Origin: Kryptolebias marmoratus
Taxonomy: Eukaryota > Chordata > Actinopteri > Cyprinodontiformes > Rivulidae
Length of the DNA: 64,000 bases
Assembly (NCBI RefSeq): GCF_001649575.2
Contig: NC_051430.1
Location: 18,247,063 to 18,311,062, forward strand
Direction of reading: 5' to 3'
Made by a program: the position numbers and the translations under genes. The notes below the pieces were generated by a model. It worked only from the letters and a program-made list of their open reading frames with translations. It was not told where the DNA came from and did not search any database. Shown one piece after another: positions 38,123 to 49,600 of the stretch. The first letter of the stretch is position 1. Each line of letters starts with the position of its first letter.

Positions 38123-40579
38123 ATTCTCAGGGTTCCAACTTTATACTCCCTTCGTTTTGGTTTATCAGGGTTTTATTTTTGTTTCCATTGTAGTCTGGTG
38201 ATTGTTTACGGCGCAAAATGGTACTACTCGTGCATATCACTCTATACAAAATTATAGATTCAGACATTGGGGATCATTGAGCCAAATATTTATTTTTAAA
38301 ATGCATTTTTTTATGTACTCTGTGAATGTACAACGTCCAGGTGGGGGAACAAAAAACAGCATGTTGGTGCGAGGGATAGTTGAAATTTGGCTGCATGGCA
38401 ACAGGTTTGTGCTGCGACAAGGATTCCCCTCAGCTTGTGGTAGTAAAAGAAAAAAAAGATTTAATTTTTTTTTGTGAACCGTCACTGAGCAACTCTGTAA
38501 AAACATAATAATGCAGTAGCGGACCGGCCTGTCTGTGGGCTCCCAACTTTTATACAGCAGAGAAGCTGCTGTAGCAGAAACGTCTTCAAGTCCTGAAAAG
38601 CAGTTTGAAGCTGTGAACTACTTGAGATCTCCGGCAAGGAAAACAAAACATAACAAAGTCTGTAAGATGAAGCATGCTTAGCAGTAGTTTTTGAAGCTCA
38701 TGGCGAAGCTCTGAAAGGCTCTGTGGGGTCGAGGTGTGGTGACCACTAAGGCGACATATGTAAAAAAAAAAAAAAGAAAACTGAGGTAACCATATTTCAT
38801 TTGTAACAGAGTGATGCTGAGTAACATGAATTAACCACTATAGTTGATTTCACTGACAGCCAACCACTTCCTGTTCCTGTGCCCCTCGGGGCCTTCGACT
38901 CAGTAACGACCAAGTTGCCAAACCGGTGAGCGGTCAACGTCAACAAACGTCAACAAAGGCTAGCTAAGGCGAAACTAATGCAGGTTTTTGTAACGCTCCG
39001 CTTGAGCTGAGGAGTTGTTTTTAATATGTTGTAATTTTAAAAAAAACAATAAAAATGTCTGTTTGGATATGCTGTTTTTAAAATGTTCTAAAAAATAAAA
39101 GCACTTTATTTCCATAAAGACTACCGCTCCCCCGTGACATTCTTAAAAGTTTTAATGCAGTTGGGTTTTTTTGTTGTTGTTGTTGTTTGGAAAAAGTTTT
39201 ATAAGTAGAACAATTCATCTCCGTTCTCACATCTTTAAAGTGTTAAAGTGAGCAGTAGCTTGAGGTGTGGAGTGATTTACAGCTGAAATACAGGAAATCT
39301 GTTAGAAAAACACTAGCTGTGGCAAATGAAACAAGAAATGATCGGAGAGGAGATGGTTTAAACCAAAGTTTTTATACCTGATCAAATCAGTAATTAATCA
39401 TCCTTCATTGTGCCCATCTTTATCTGTTTCATTTTTTGCAGAAAAAGTATATTTTTATCATTATTTTGACCTAAATTTTAAATAAAAACAATGAAGACTT
39501 TTGTTTTATTCGTCCACATTTATTTGAGTGCATTGACTTACAGCAGTTTATGTGGATGTGAAACATTTGTGCCACAAGTTCAATTCTGGAAGAAAAATTA
39601 AAATGATGGTTTCATAGTTTATTTAATTAGTAAATTCATGAGCAAATTTCTACTTTTATAAGTTGAATAAAAGCCACCTCCTGGTGCTTTATTTTAACCT
39701 GCAAATAAACTTTAATCAACATAAACTGATTTAGATAAAAGCAACGGAAACTTCCTCACTTTGTGATTTCACTAAAATCATTGTAGAGTTTATGATTCAC
39801 ATTCAATACAACAAATATTTGTTAATAAACAACATCCATCCATCCAGTGACAGGGTTTCCTTGAGACATAAAGTCTGGATAAATGTGGAAAATCATTAGA
39901 AAAGTTGTTCCACAAGAAATAAATACATAAATAAATAAACAGAAGAGTCCAAAGGTTAAAAACTTTTAAATGTTTTGTGCAATCTTCGAGGGTCGACATT
40001 GATATTCAGGTGAGTTTACAGAAATGTCCAACATCAGCTACAGCTCAAAATGTTCCTTTAAAGGATGTTTTTTTCGAGGGGACTCAATATTCAGCAGCAG
40101 CAAGAACTCTTCCTTCTCTACAAAAGCCCAAACAAGCGTCAGGATGCTTTTTTCATGTCCAACTTTAAAAAGACGAAACCCAAAGATTGAAATATTCCCA
40201 CCACCGTGTTCCACAGCGGGTGTGACACACAGCTACATGACGTTTTATTTCCCAATCCGATGCTTCCAGCTGATGTGTTTACTGTAACTAATATTTATTG
40301 ATTCATCTCCTTCAAAACAAAACTGATATGAAGCCCGTCCACACATACAAACCCCACCGCTGTCCTGAACGCTTTCACGGACCTCTGGACCCAGCTGTAG
40401 CTCATACTGTCAAAACAAACATCCCTTGTTGACCTGAGGAAATGACAGGTTTTCAGCACTGGTTGTGTTTCAGCAGGTGGCAGAGAGCTGATCTTCTCCC
40501 GGTGCCGGCTCAGATCCGCAGCTCTCTGTCCTCTGGGAGGACTGCCGATGCGGCGCTGGCGTCCTCTTTCAGTCCAGCT
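38123..40579. other. Intergenic region, no gene seen
   Basis: AT-rich sequence between ankrd13a and the C12orf76-like gene. Its right part presumably includes the 3' UTR of the latter (minus strand). Only scattered short open frames and simple runs are visible. Confidence 0.6.
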
Positions 40580-41888
40580 TCAGCGGCGGGACAGAGGTTT
40601 GTAGACACACACAGCCATGATGATCATCAGCAGCAGCAGGACTCCGACCACACTCCCCAGCAGGACTGAAAAGACGGGAAGACACAGCCATTAAAGGCCG
40701 AGCCATCCTTAAACATCGCCCGCCACCTTTTGGACTAAAATCATCTGGTATTGAGAAGAGACAAAGTTAGAGTCGTTTGGGTCAAACCTTTAAAGTAACA
40801 ATATCTTACGTAATCTCACGCGATCTGTTATGAGCATGTGTTGTGAATGACTCTCAGCTACTACCACACCAAACTTTAGATCAATATGTGCAAAATTTAC
40901 TGAGTTACAGCCATTTTGGTGAAAGCTAATATTGATTATTTTGAATTGACTCCAAAAGTTAATCAGCTGTAGATACTATCTGTCAGCTGGGTCATATTGA
41001 GATATTTTGCTGACACCAACAGTTAATGTCAAGATGCTCAGCAAAGATGTTGTTGGGGAATATGCTCAGCTATTACCACCCCAAACTTTAGCTCAACATC
41101 TGTAAAAGTGCCTGAATTATAGCCATTGTTGTGTTTTCTACAGTCAGTTGGCTGTGGCGGCCATCTTTGATTAGATTAACTCCAAAAGTCAATCAGTTGT
41201 AGATGCACACCCAGTGACTACCTCCTGAAAGAGTTGATTCCAGTGGTAAATGGTCAAGTTTTTATCTATTTTATCTATTTATCTTTTTATCTGTTTATTT
41301 GTTTTATCTATTTACTTTTTACTGTTTTTATCTATCTATTGTGCAGCACTTTGGCTGCCCCTGTGGTTCTTAAAATGTGCTATAGAAATAAAGTTGATTG
41401 GTTGATTGAAGTTTGAAAAGCAGAGCTCAGCTCGCGCTCGCTGTGTAATCTGGTGATGACTCTCAGATACCACCACAAAAAGCTTTAGCTCAATATCTGT
41501 GAAACTGACTGACCTATAGCCGTGTTTGTGTTGGTAATAAGCCGTGGCGGCCATCTTGAATTGCCTCGACTCCAAAGGTTAATGAGGTGCAGATGTACAT
41601 CCAGTGGTTACTAAATGAGAGGTTCAATGACTCCGTCCAGTGGCTCATGGGATATTTTGCTGACAGACTGACGAACGAGCACACAGAGGCGGGCAGGATC
41701 ATGGTCGCAGCAGGGCCTCGGGCCGGCCGGGTCACGGGCCGGACCTCGGGCCGGGTCTCACCTAGATTCTGCTTCAGCAGCACCACATACGGCCTGTCCG
41801 CCGGTCCGGGCTCGTCCTGCTGGGCGCTGATGATCCCACTGAAGCTGAAACACATGATTACAGCTGGAGGGACGAGCCACAGCATCAT
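40580..41888 (-). CDS. Small single-pass membrane protein, C12orf76-like
   Basis: Two coding exons, 41762-41888 and 40580-40665, joined by a GT-AG intron with a phase-1 codon, give 213 nt and a 70-residue protein. It begins MMLWLVPPAVIMCFSFSGII, a signal-peptide-like hydrophobic start with likely cleavage near SAQQ. A short lumenal or extracellular segment follows (DEPGPADRPYVVLLKQNL), then one transmembrane helix (VLLGSVVGVLLLLMIIMAV) and a short basic tail CVYKPLSRR. That is type I topology by the positive-inside rule. The position next to ankrd13a, and the PYxVL...QNLVL...CVYKP pattern, suggest the orthologue of human C12orf76, a protein of unknown function. I rely on synteny and remembered architecture, not an alignment. 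A further upstream ATG in frame (41978) exists but gives an N-terminus unlike a signal peptide. The intron contains three copies of a dispersed repeat. Confidence 0.7.
40833..41020 (+). repeat. Dispersed ~220-bp repeat, copy B
   Basis: Contains AATGACTCTCAGCTACTACC, CACCAAACTTTAG, ACTGAGTTACAGCCATTTTG, GACTCCAAAAGTTAATCAG and ATATTTTGCTGACA. Lies in the intron of the C12orf76-like gene, directly followed by copy C. Confidence 0.85.
41021..41245 (+). repeat. Dispersed ~220-bp repeat, copy C
   Basis: Tandem with copy B. Shares GCTCAGCTATTACC, CCCAAACTTTAGCTCAA, TGAATTATAGCCATTG, GGCTGTGGCGGCCATCTT and CTCCAAAAGTCAATCAGTTG. Confidence 0.85.
41330..41409 (+). mobile_element. 3' tail of a non-LTR element or SINE
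   Basis: GTGCAGCACTTTGG, then AAATGTGCTATAGAAATAAA and a TTGATTGG-type terminal repeat: the typical 3' end of a fish LINE or its SINE. Preceded by TTTATCTA-rich low-complexity DNA. Only the tail is present, as expected for 5'-truncated insertion. Confidence 0.6.
41441..41677 (+). repeat. Dispersed ~220-bp repeat, copy D
   Basis: Contains GATGACTCTCAGATACCACC, TTTAGCTCAATATCTGTGAA, GTGGCGGCCATCTTGAATTG, GACTCCAAAGGTTAATGAG and GATATTTTGCTGACAGACTG. Ends about 85 bases from the first coding exon of the C12orf76-like gene. Confidence 0.85.
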
Positions 41889-44399
41889 AAAGGATGGAGG
41901 ATGAAGGATGAAGGAGGAGGAGGAGGAGGAGACGGCTCTTCCGCTCTGCCAGGGTCCTAGAGGTGTCAGGTTTGACACCGATGCTGTTACTAATCCTTGT
42001 CGCTGGAGGGCGCTGGTGAGACTGCCTGAAGAAGAAGAAACAGCAGAGGACAGCTCTGCATGGCGTCTGGATTAATGGCACAGCTAAAGCTTAACAGTTT
42101 TAAGCCATAAAAGCTGTCAAAATACACGATTTTACAATGTGTATCGTATAAATAATAAAAATAACCACTAAATACGCATCATTTACTACCAAGTCTACTG
42201 TATAATTTGTAAAAAATGAGCCAGTTCAGCAGAGTCATGTTTTGTTGCCAACAATTACAAGTTATTTGTTTACATTCGGACATTAATGAGTACACTACGA
42301 ACAGTCTCAGTGCAACGGATGCAAAATTATCCCTGGATGTAAACAGAGTTGGAGGGAGAATGATGGAATCAGGTTGAAAGAGAAAAGGGAAAGTTCTTCT
42401 TCGGAAACGAAACGACGACTAAAAGCTGTGAGGACGAGAGGCGACAGGAGTCGACTTGTTCTGGGAGAGGAAGTCGAGTCGGAGAATTTCCACAACCGAT
42501 CGACTGCAGCTAAAACTAATAAGAACAGAAACAGGTTTGAGATGACAGACAGGACTGAGGATCTGAATGAGGAAAAATGGCTCAGAGAAACTCAGAGGAG
42601 CAGAACTGAAAACAAGAAATCTGAAATAAACAACAAGAAAACCCAGAAAATAAACATAACAAGAAAACTAAATATTAAACACCAAAAAACACAGATCCTG
42701 ACACTGCGCTTTAAAGCTCAGATTTGTTTAAATTAAATTAGATTAAATTCTGACAAAAAAAACAAAGATTTTCTTCTTCTCATTGGTTGAGGGAAGTGCA
42801 GGAGCATTCAGAGACTGAATGATTCGGGTGCTTCCCAGTAGTTGGACTGTAAAAATTCAACGAGTGTAAAACCACTGAACAGGTTCATGACCTCTGCCAC
42901 ATTTCTCATGTCTGAAATGTCAAGGAGCAACGAGGAACGGACAGAAAGGTCAAGCTCCGTAGGGTGATATCATCCCATCATCCCTCTGGATGACTGATGG
43001 GACGGCCTTTCAGTCTCCTCTGCAGAAAACTGTTAGAGACTCTTCCAGCTGTCGACTAATGAACATTAAGAAATGTCACTCACGGTGGCCTGAAATGAAA
43101 ACAGGAGGCGTCCCAGATGCATGGAGTCAGAGGTCCTGGTTTAATTGGATATATGGACATATTTGCACACATTTATGTGGTTTGACTTGATTAACAAAGA
43201 AGGTGCATTGATAGGGTTAACAGGACAAACAAGAGGGCGCTGCTGTGTGATTTGTTAACTTATTTATCTGGGAAAAAATGTATACAAAGTTTCAAAAGTT
43301 CATTTAGTTGCTTCACATTTTCAGTTTCCTTATTTTATTTCCAGGACTTTATTTTGGAGCCCAACAGTAATTTGTGTTACGCGGTTCAGAGTTCATCGTT
43401 TCATATTTGAGAAGTTGCTTTGATTTGATCTTCTGTTTCTATGACATCAAGTTATTTGCGAAATTTTAAAAAGAGGAACGAGAAAGCCAAAAGGTGTTAT
43501 CACAGGTGATTAAATAAAAGAAAACAACGAAACAAGTAAATCTGTTGAATTAAAATGTGCATTTAAATTCAGTAACACGGGAAACTGTAAAGCTTGCTAA
43601 TCAGCCTGATATTCATTAATGCTGTAAATGAATTTCTTAAACATGATATGAATCAACAGGAAGTAACAATTGTTACATTTGAAATGTATTTACAAAAACA
43701 GATAAAAGGAGTTTAATCAGTACATGCATTCATACCAAAAATGTTTGAAACTGTGATCCATAAAAAATGAATAAAACACCAAAAACGGTAAGACTGTGGG
43801 TGAAAAGAAGTCCTTGTGAGTTTAACCAAAATAACAAACAGTTTGCAAGTGAAGAGCCAGGATAATTCCAATAAACTAGAAAACTTTTACTCTTCCACTC
43901 GTCTTCGGTCCTCTCGTACGTTTGAACAGAAGCGGCGGTATCAGCAGCCGCCCTCTCCTTGTTAGACTTTATATCAAGCTGTTTGTGTCAGTTTGAGAAG
44001 AAGCCACCGTGTTTATCAGAGTCTCTTTTATGTGCCTGTTCTCCGCTTCAATAGCATCTTTGACACAAAAGGACTTTGATCCTCACACCCACCAACCAGC
44101 AGCAGCTCAGAGGGGAATCAGACCATCTGAGCCACTCTTTACCCCGAACGGTCAGACCTGTCGTCCTCAAAGCCATCGGGCCCGGTGGGAATTTATTTTG
44201 GTCGAACAAGGAAAAATGTGAAGTCCAAGCTTGTATCACCCATATTATTATCTGTGTGTGAAAGTTTCAAAAGGATAATTTAATAGTTTATGCTGCTTTG
44301 TTCTCCTATATTTATAGATGATAAATTTTGCAAATTAGTTTGTTGATTTTAATATCTAATAGAGGCAAACAGAGACAAGAAGGGCTCTAATTTAGAAAT
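41889..44399. other. Intergenic region, no supported gene
   Basis: Upstream flank of the C12orf76-like gene, including a GGA-rich run near 41907-41931 in its 5' region. A 120-codon lysine- and arginine-rich open frame at 42374-42736 on the plus strand has no recognisable domain. Nothing else is convincing. Confidence 0.5.
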
Positions 44400-45575
44400 T
44401 TGCAAGAATATTAGTTTTATTTTAAAAACTCTTTATAAAGAAACAAATGTACCAAAGTGCTGTACAGCAAAACTCGACCAAACAAAAATGTATTCACACA
44501 AATAAATTAAACAAATGAACAAAGCAGTGAAATCATTAAAAAAGCTCCCACTGTACCACTATAAAGGATTTATTTATGCTTAACAAATATGTTTCTATCA
44601 CAATGTTTATATGGGGGTAAAGTTTGAGATTTAGAACCTAAATGATAAAGAATGCAGGTAGAGAATGAGAATGGAGGATACAGATAAATGTTGGCTCACT
44701 ATTTGGCAGGAAACTGGTCGATACGAGTCTTTTATCTGTAACTGTTTATGGTTTATTAAATGTTTACAGCTCATTTAATTAACTGCATTTTTAACTGTAT
44801 TTAACAGTCATTTATGAGGGTACACGAGAGGTGGGTCTTTAACAGACACCTGGAAGCTCCGAGCAGTTTTTAAATGGAGACGTAAATCAACCCACAAAAC
44901 AACAGAGTGATCACGCCTACATTTGCATTTAGGCCTTGACCCGTCTCAGAGCAGCTGATTGTTTGAGCACAACGTTCTGTTTTTAACAAAATCTTAAAAT
45001 CAGTCCCGTATTGGACAGGAAGCTGGTAGAGAGAGACCAATGCTGGGTTTTATATAATCACATTTTCTTGTTTCTGTCAAAAAAATGAGCAACAGAGTTC
45101 TGTAGCAGCTGCAGACGATTAAAAGAGGACTGATCTATGTGTTATAGGAATTCATGCACGTTGTAATGAATAATTTGGGACATGCATAAAGCTTTACCTT
45201 GGTTGAAAGTTGCAATTGGGAAAGAACTGATCTGATATATGCAATGTTATAATTTATATCTAAAGTATAACATTAGAGGCCCTCAGAATACTGTGACAGT
45301 TATCTACAAGGTTTTGTCTCCAAACAAGTTGACTTCAGTTTTGTTTTTATCGAGATTAAGGAAGTTTATCTTCATCCATGTCCTGATGATATCCTGACCG
45401 TACAGGTGAGACTTCAGAGTGTCTCCGTTCTTATTTTTATGGTCAGATCTGAATATTATTGGCAAAATGATGTAAAGGAATATCCCGCCTTATAAAACCA
45501 GACCCCAAAGGTAATGTATAATGAAAACAGAACAAGTCCTAGAACTGGATCCTTGTGGAACTCCACGTTCTCTAA
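44400..45575 (-). mobile_element. Degenerate non-LTR retrotransposon (RT C-terminal part)
   Basis: Read on the minus strand, the segment near 45570 starts with RGVPQGS, the reverse transcriptase motif that precedes the YADD catalytic site. Decayed sequence follows, with an NFLNLDKNKTEVNLFG-like block (FLKLNxNKTEV in intact elements) near 45320-45370. Further on (about 44950-45140) comes LQLLQNSVAHFLTETRKCDYI, typical of the C-terminal region of jockey/Rex-type fish LINEs. Frames shift and stops interrupt it, so it is dead. The 5' half (endonuclease and palm) is missing. It inserted between the C12orf76-like and slc6a4-like genes. Confidence 0.8.
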
Positions 45576-46667
45576 TGTTCTAAATGTAAATCCTCACAAA
45601 TGAAAGAAAGCACAGGAACAAACTTGTTTTTTTTTGTACTATAATCACTTTATACAGTTCTTTACAGAAACTGTGTTCAGGAGGAGACAACAATCATCAC
45701 ATAATCGTCTGAAGAAAGCATCGAAGATAAGTTAACACTTGTGAATAAAAGTACATCTTTTAAAAAAAAAGAAATCCTAACAGTCTTTAGTTTGAGTGAA
45801 AATGTTTTTGTTTTTTTTCTGGAGAGGCACGATGTCATTTCCACCTTTACCGTTTTTAAACATGCTTCCAGTTTAAGGCAAGACAGTTTGAAGATGAGGA
45901 TCAAAACATGCATTTAAAATCTAAAAATGTGCAACATAAACATGAGGTAAAATCACTTGGTTGTTACATGTGGCAATAAAGACTGTTTATTAATGCTACA
46001 TTGTGAAGCAATACATAGTATAATTTTAATAATTTTATCTTTGTTTCTTATTTATCTCTTGTGGGATACATTTGCAGGAAAAATCTATTTATTTATTTGC
46101 TCAGCAGCAATTATTGAATACAAATAAAGGACTATATTTTCTGACCTTTGGAATAAATATGTTACATTATTCACAACACTAAACAAACTCATTCGTATTT
46201 TTCTGTTTTAAATTTTAAAAAGTAATATTATTCTTCTGTTATTAGTTTGGTTGTAGAAAACTTTGACTCTGCTTCATTTCTGGCGTCTTCGCTGTTAGAA
46301 ATGCTCGTCATGAAGCGTGGCAAACTCCACAAAGCAGAGTTACAGAGTAACCAAGTCAAAGATGTCAAACATTACTTGATCACTCTCTGCAAAGTTTTCT
46401 TTATATAGGAGCACAGACAGAACACTGAACGCACCACGGACTCCCACAACCACAAAAACTACACTTGAAATATGAACAAGCTATAAACTGTCTGGATGAA
46501 GCAGGTCCAAATCACACATGGAGAAATAAATGTAACTATTGCTGTTTCTGTTTCTTTTGAAAATACAAATATAGCAGCCTTTAACTTCCCACAAAGTGTA
46601 CATACTGTATGTAGTGATCTGACAGTCATCGTGACAGATTCAGGTTTACTGTGCTTTGAAATCGACT
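45576..46667. other. slc6a4-like 3' flank
   Basis: AT-rich sequence, probably including the 3' UTR of the transporter gene on the minus strand. TTTATT pairs at 46088-46097 (AATAAA on the minus strand, about 575 bases past the stop) are candidate polyadenylation signals. No gene is visible. Confidence 0.5.
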
Positions 46668-49600
46668 TTACAAGCACACGGAGGTGTTCACATCTTTCTG
46701 TGACGCAGCGGCCATGTTGAGGCTGTCAGCGTGGACGTCAGGGATGGTCCTCTCTGGTCTCAGGCACACCGCCAGCCTCTGAGGACAACAAGGCAGCGGG
46801 GGCTCAGAGAGGTCAGGGAGTAAAATGTGTTTGAGGGGAGGGTGGGGGGGGGGGCGTCTGTACTTCCACTGATCCACTGACCTGCTTCAGAGAACCGGGG
46901 GTCCACACCAGCTTGTAGACCATGTAGATGGGGATCCACATGAAGGACGAGAGGCCGATGATGTACCCGACCGTGATGCTCCAGTCCGGGTATTTATAAT
47001 CGAACAGGGTGAGCGGCGGCGCTTTCAGCAGGGAGCTCACTATGATGTACTGAGAAAAGGTGGGAGAACAGCACAAATTTAAACATGTATGCATGTCGTC
47101 ATTGCTTTTATCTTCTCACACAAATATTATAAAGACGGGGTAATTCAGACATGAAACTCCAACACTTCAGAATGTCTTTAAGGAATGCATTTCGCCTTCT
47201 GCCTCATGTGATCTGTTCGCACTCTGAGCGTGTTGTAGGAATGACTCTCAGCTACTACTACACCAAATTTCAGCTCACCATCTAATCAGACTCTCAATAT
47301 CTGCTCATTATTAGTTGGCTGTGGCAGCCATCTTGAAATGTAAATCAGTTGTAGATGTGCATCCAATGATTACTAGTTTCATTAAAATCAGTCCAGTGGT
47401 TCATGGCATATTTTGCTAACAGACATAAAAACACAAGCAGTTATATTACTGCTCACCTTTTGGTAGCAGGGGATAATAAAATATGTAAAAGAAAGTCATG
47501 ATGATGTAGTATTTTTAAATGTCATAAGAGAAACTGATGCAGCAAAGAGACAACGAAATAAAACGGCCGGATGGCAAAAAGAGAGTGAGATTAGCTGAAG
47601 TGTTTTTGGATAAATACGCCGAGGAAAAAGTTTTGAGGAAGATTTTTTCTTTATGCAGTGATGAGTTTAATCTACAAAAGAAGGTTTATCTGGTTTCTGT
47701 AGCCTTTAAAGGCCAAAGATGCAGCCGATTTTTTTTATTAATCTTACAGCGAGCTTTTTATCAATCTTATCTGCTACGCTCCACTTATCTCTGGACTGCT
47801 TACAAAAAAGATGCTTATTTCATCTTTTTTTCAAAGGAACACACCTTAAAGCATTCCCAGCGTGTAATAAAAGCAGGCTTTGATTTACATGCAAGACTGC
47901 TGCCGTATCTGCATCTTCGAATATTCTGTGTTTCCCTCTCTTACCGCCAGAAATGCCGGACTTATGGCGACCCAGCACACCCTCCAGAATAATCCCGGGG
48001 CTTTGCCCAGCATTGCCTGAACGTCACTGCTAAACCTTTTGATTCCTGAAAGCAGACAAAGCGACAGAAGATGTTACCGTGTGCAGAAACGACGGGAGAA
48101 AGACAGAAAACCAGTCAAGAGAACACCGCTACCATAGAACCAGGAGACTGCGATAACCTCGAGGAAACCCACTGCGATGATCGAGCATCCTACTCCGAAT
48201 TCCTCCAGCAGCTTTACCACATAGGCACCACCCTGCCAGTGGGATATAACACAGGTTTAAAACATCATCAGGCAATGTTTATCAGATATTTGGCCCAAAC
48301 TATCTGAACCTTACAAAAGTTTGAATGTAAAGACTTTAATCTGCAGTAATCAGGGGTGGCTTTAATTTGCTTGTGTAACCCAGTATGATACAGAGAGAGA
48401 CAAAAAAAAGACAACTTACATTGGTAAGGGTGCTCAGAGAGCCCAAAAAACAGACAATCACCAAGCAGAGAACAAAAAGTTCACGTCTGTGAGAGAAATA
48501 ATCTGGGTATTCATCCAGTACAGCCGTGATGATTGCTTCCAGTCCTCCAAACTGAAACACAGAGAAAATAGCTTCAAATAAACCTCCCAGATTATGTTTC
48601 TGCTGCATATAATATGTAGTGAGAAGAACATGTACATTACTAGCTTGGACCTATGTTCTAGGAAAATAGAACATGTAATTGTTCTCTTTTAGCGGGCCGT
48701 ACCGTGCTGTCCAGGCCCAGGGTGATCATCATCACAAAAAAGATGATTGCAAAAAACGTAGAGCCCATCATGTTTGCGATCGCTTCTGGGTATGTGATGA
48801 AGAGTAAACTTGGTCCTGGAGAACAAAACAACAACAAACAGACTGAAATCAGAGGGTTTTACTTAAGAGTTTGTTTATAATTTAAACATATCTGTGTCTT
48901 CAGTTAATGCAGTTTGATTTGGTTTCATTTTTGACCTTTGTCTCTGGCAACATCCTCGACTTCTACGTTCCTCATCTCTGCCATGTAGCCCAGAACCGTG
49001 AAGATGACAAAACCCGACACGAAGCTGGTCAGACAGTTCACCAGACTGGTCACAATGGCATCGCTGTTAGAGAAGACAGATCAAAATCCCTTTATACTGC
49101 TCTACTCAAAGAACTTTAAATGCAGTTTTATTTTTTATCAGAGACGCAGCTCCAGTGTTTCTCTGTCAGCAGCGCCGGATTTGTTTTTCTCCATCTTTGA
49201 TTAATGAGTTTAGCTGAGTCATGTTTTCGGCTTTGGTGTGTTTTTCAGATTCGAGCATGACGACATGAAGACAACCACATAACCACCATCTGCAACCACA
49301 TTACTGAGACATACTCAGCAGGTGGTTTATATGATGTGGAATTTATTCATAAATCTACCTCACCAAATAATAACCAGACATTTCTAATCACCAAGATAAA
49401 GATAATATGATCTTTTTTATAATCCTTTAGAATCAAAACAGCAGTAACTGTGTGAATGTTGACTCGGGATAGTTTTGCACAGAACTTGGGTTATTTTACC
49501 CAATCATATATCAAAATATTCAGCTGATTAGGAAAACTGTATTATAACTTTTATTTTTTTGTAACTTTTCTACTTTTATATTTTTTTATTTACAAAAGTG

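Noticed and set aside
42374..42736. Plus-strand 120-codon open frame, lysine- and arginine-rich
   Set aside because: No domain, no splice context, low complexity and no similarity that I recognise; expected by chance in A-rich DNA.
43226..43241. Second CTCF-like site (AGAGGGCGC)
   Set aside because: Only the 3' half of the core matches; at least three mismatches in the 5' half.
47537..47992. Plus-strand 151-codon open frame
   Set aside because: Lies antisense within an slc6a4-like intron and runs over the antisense of exon 47945-48045; no recognisable protein.
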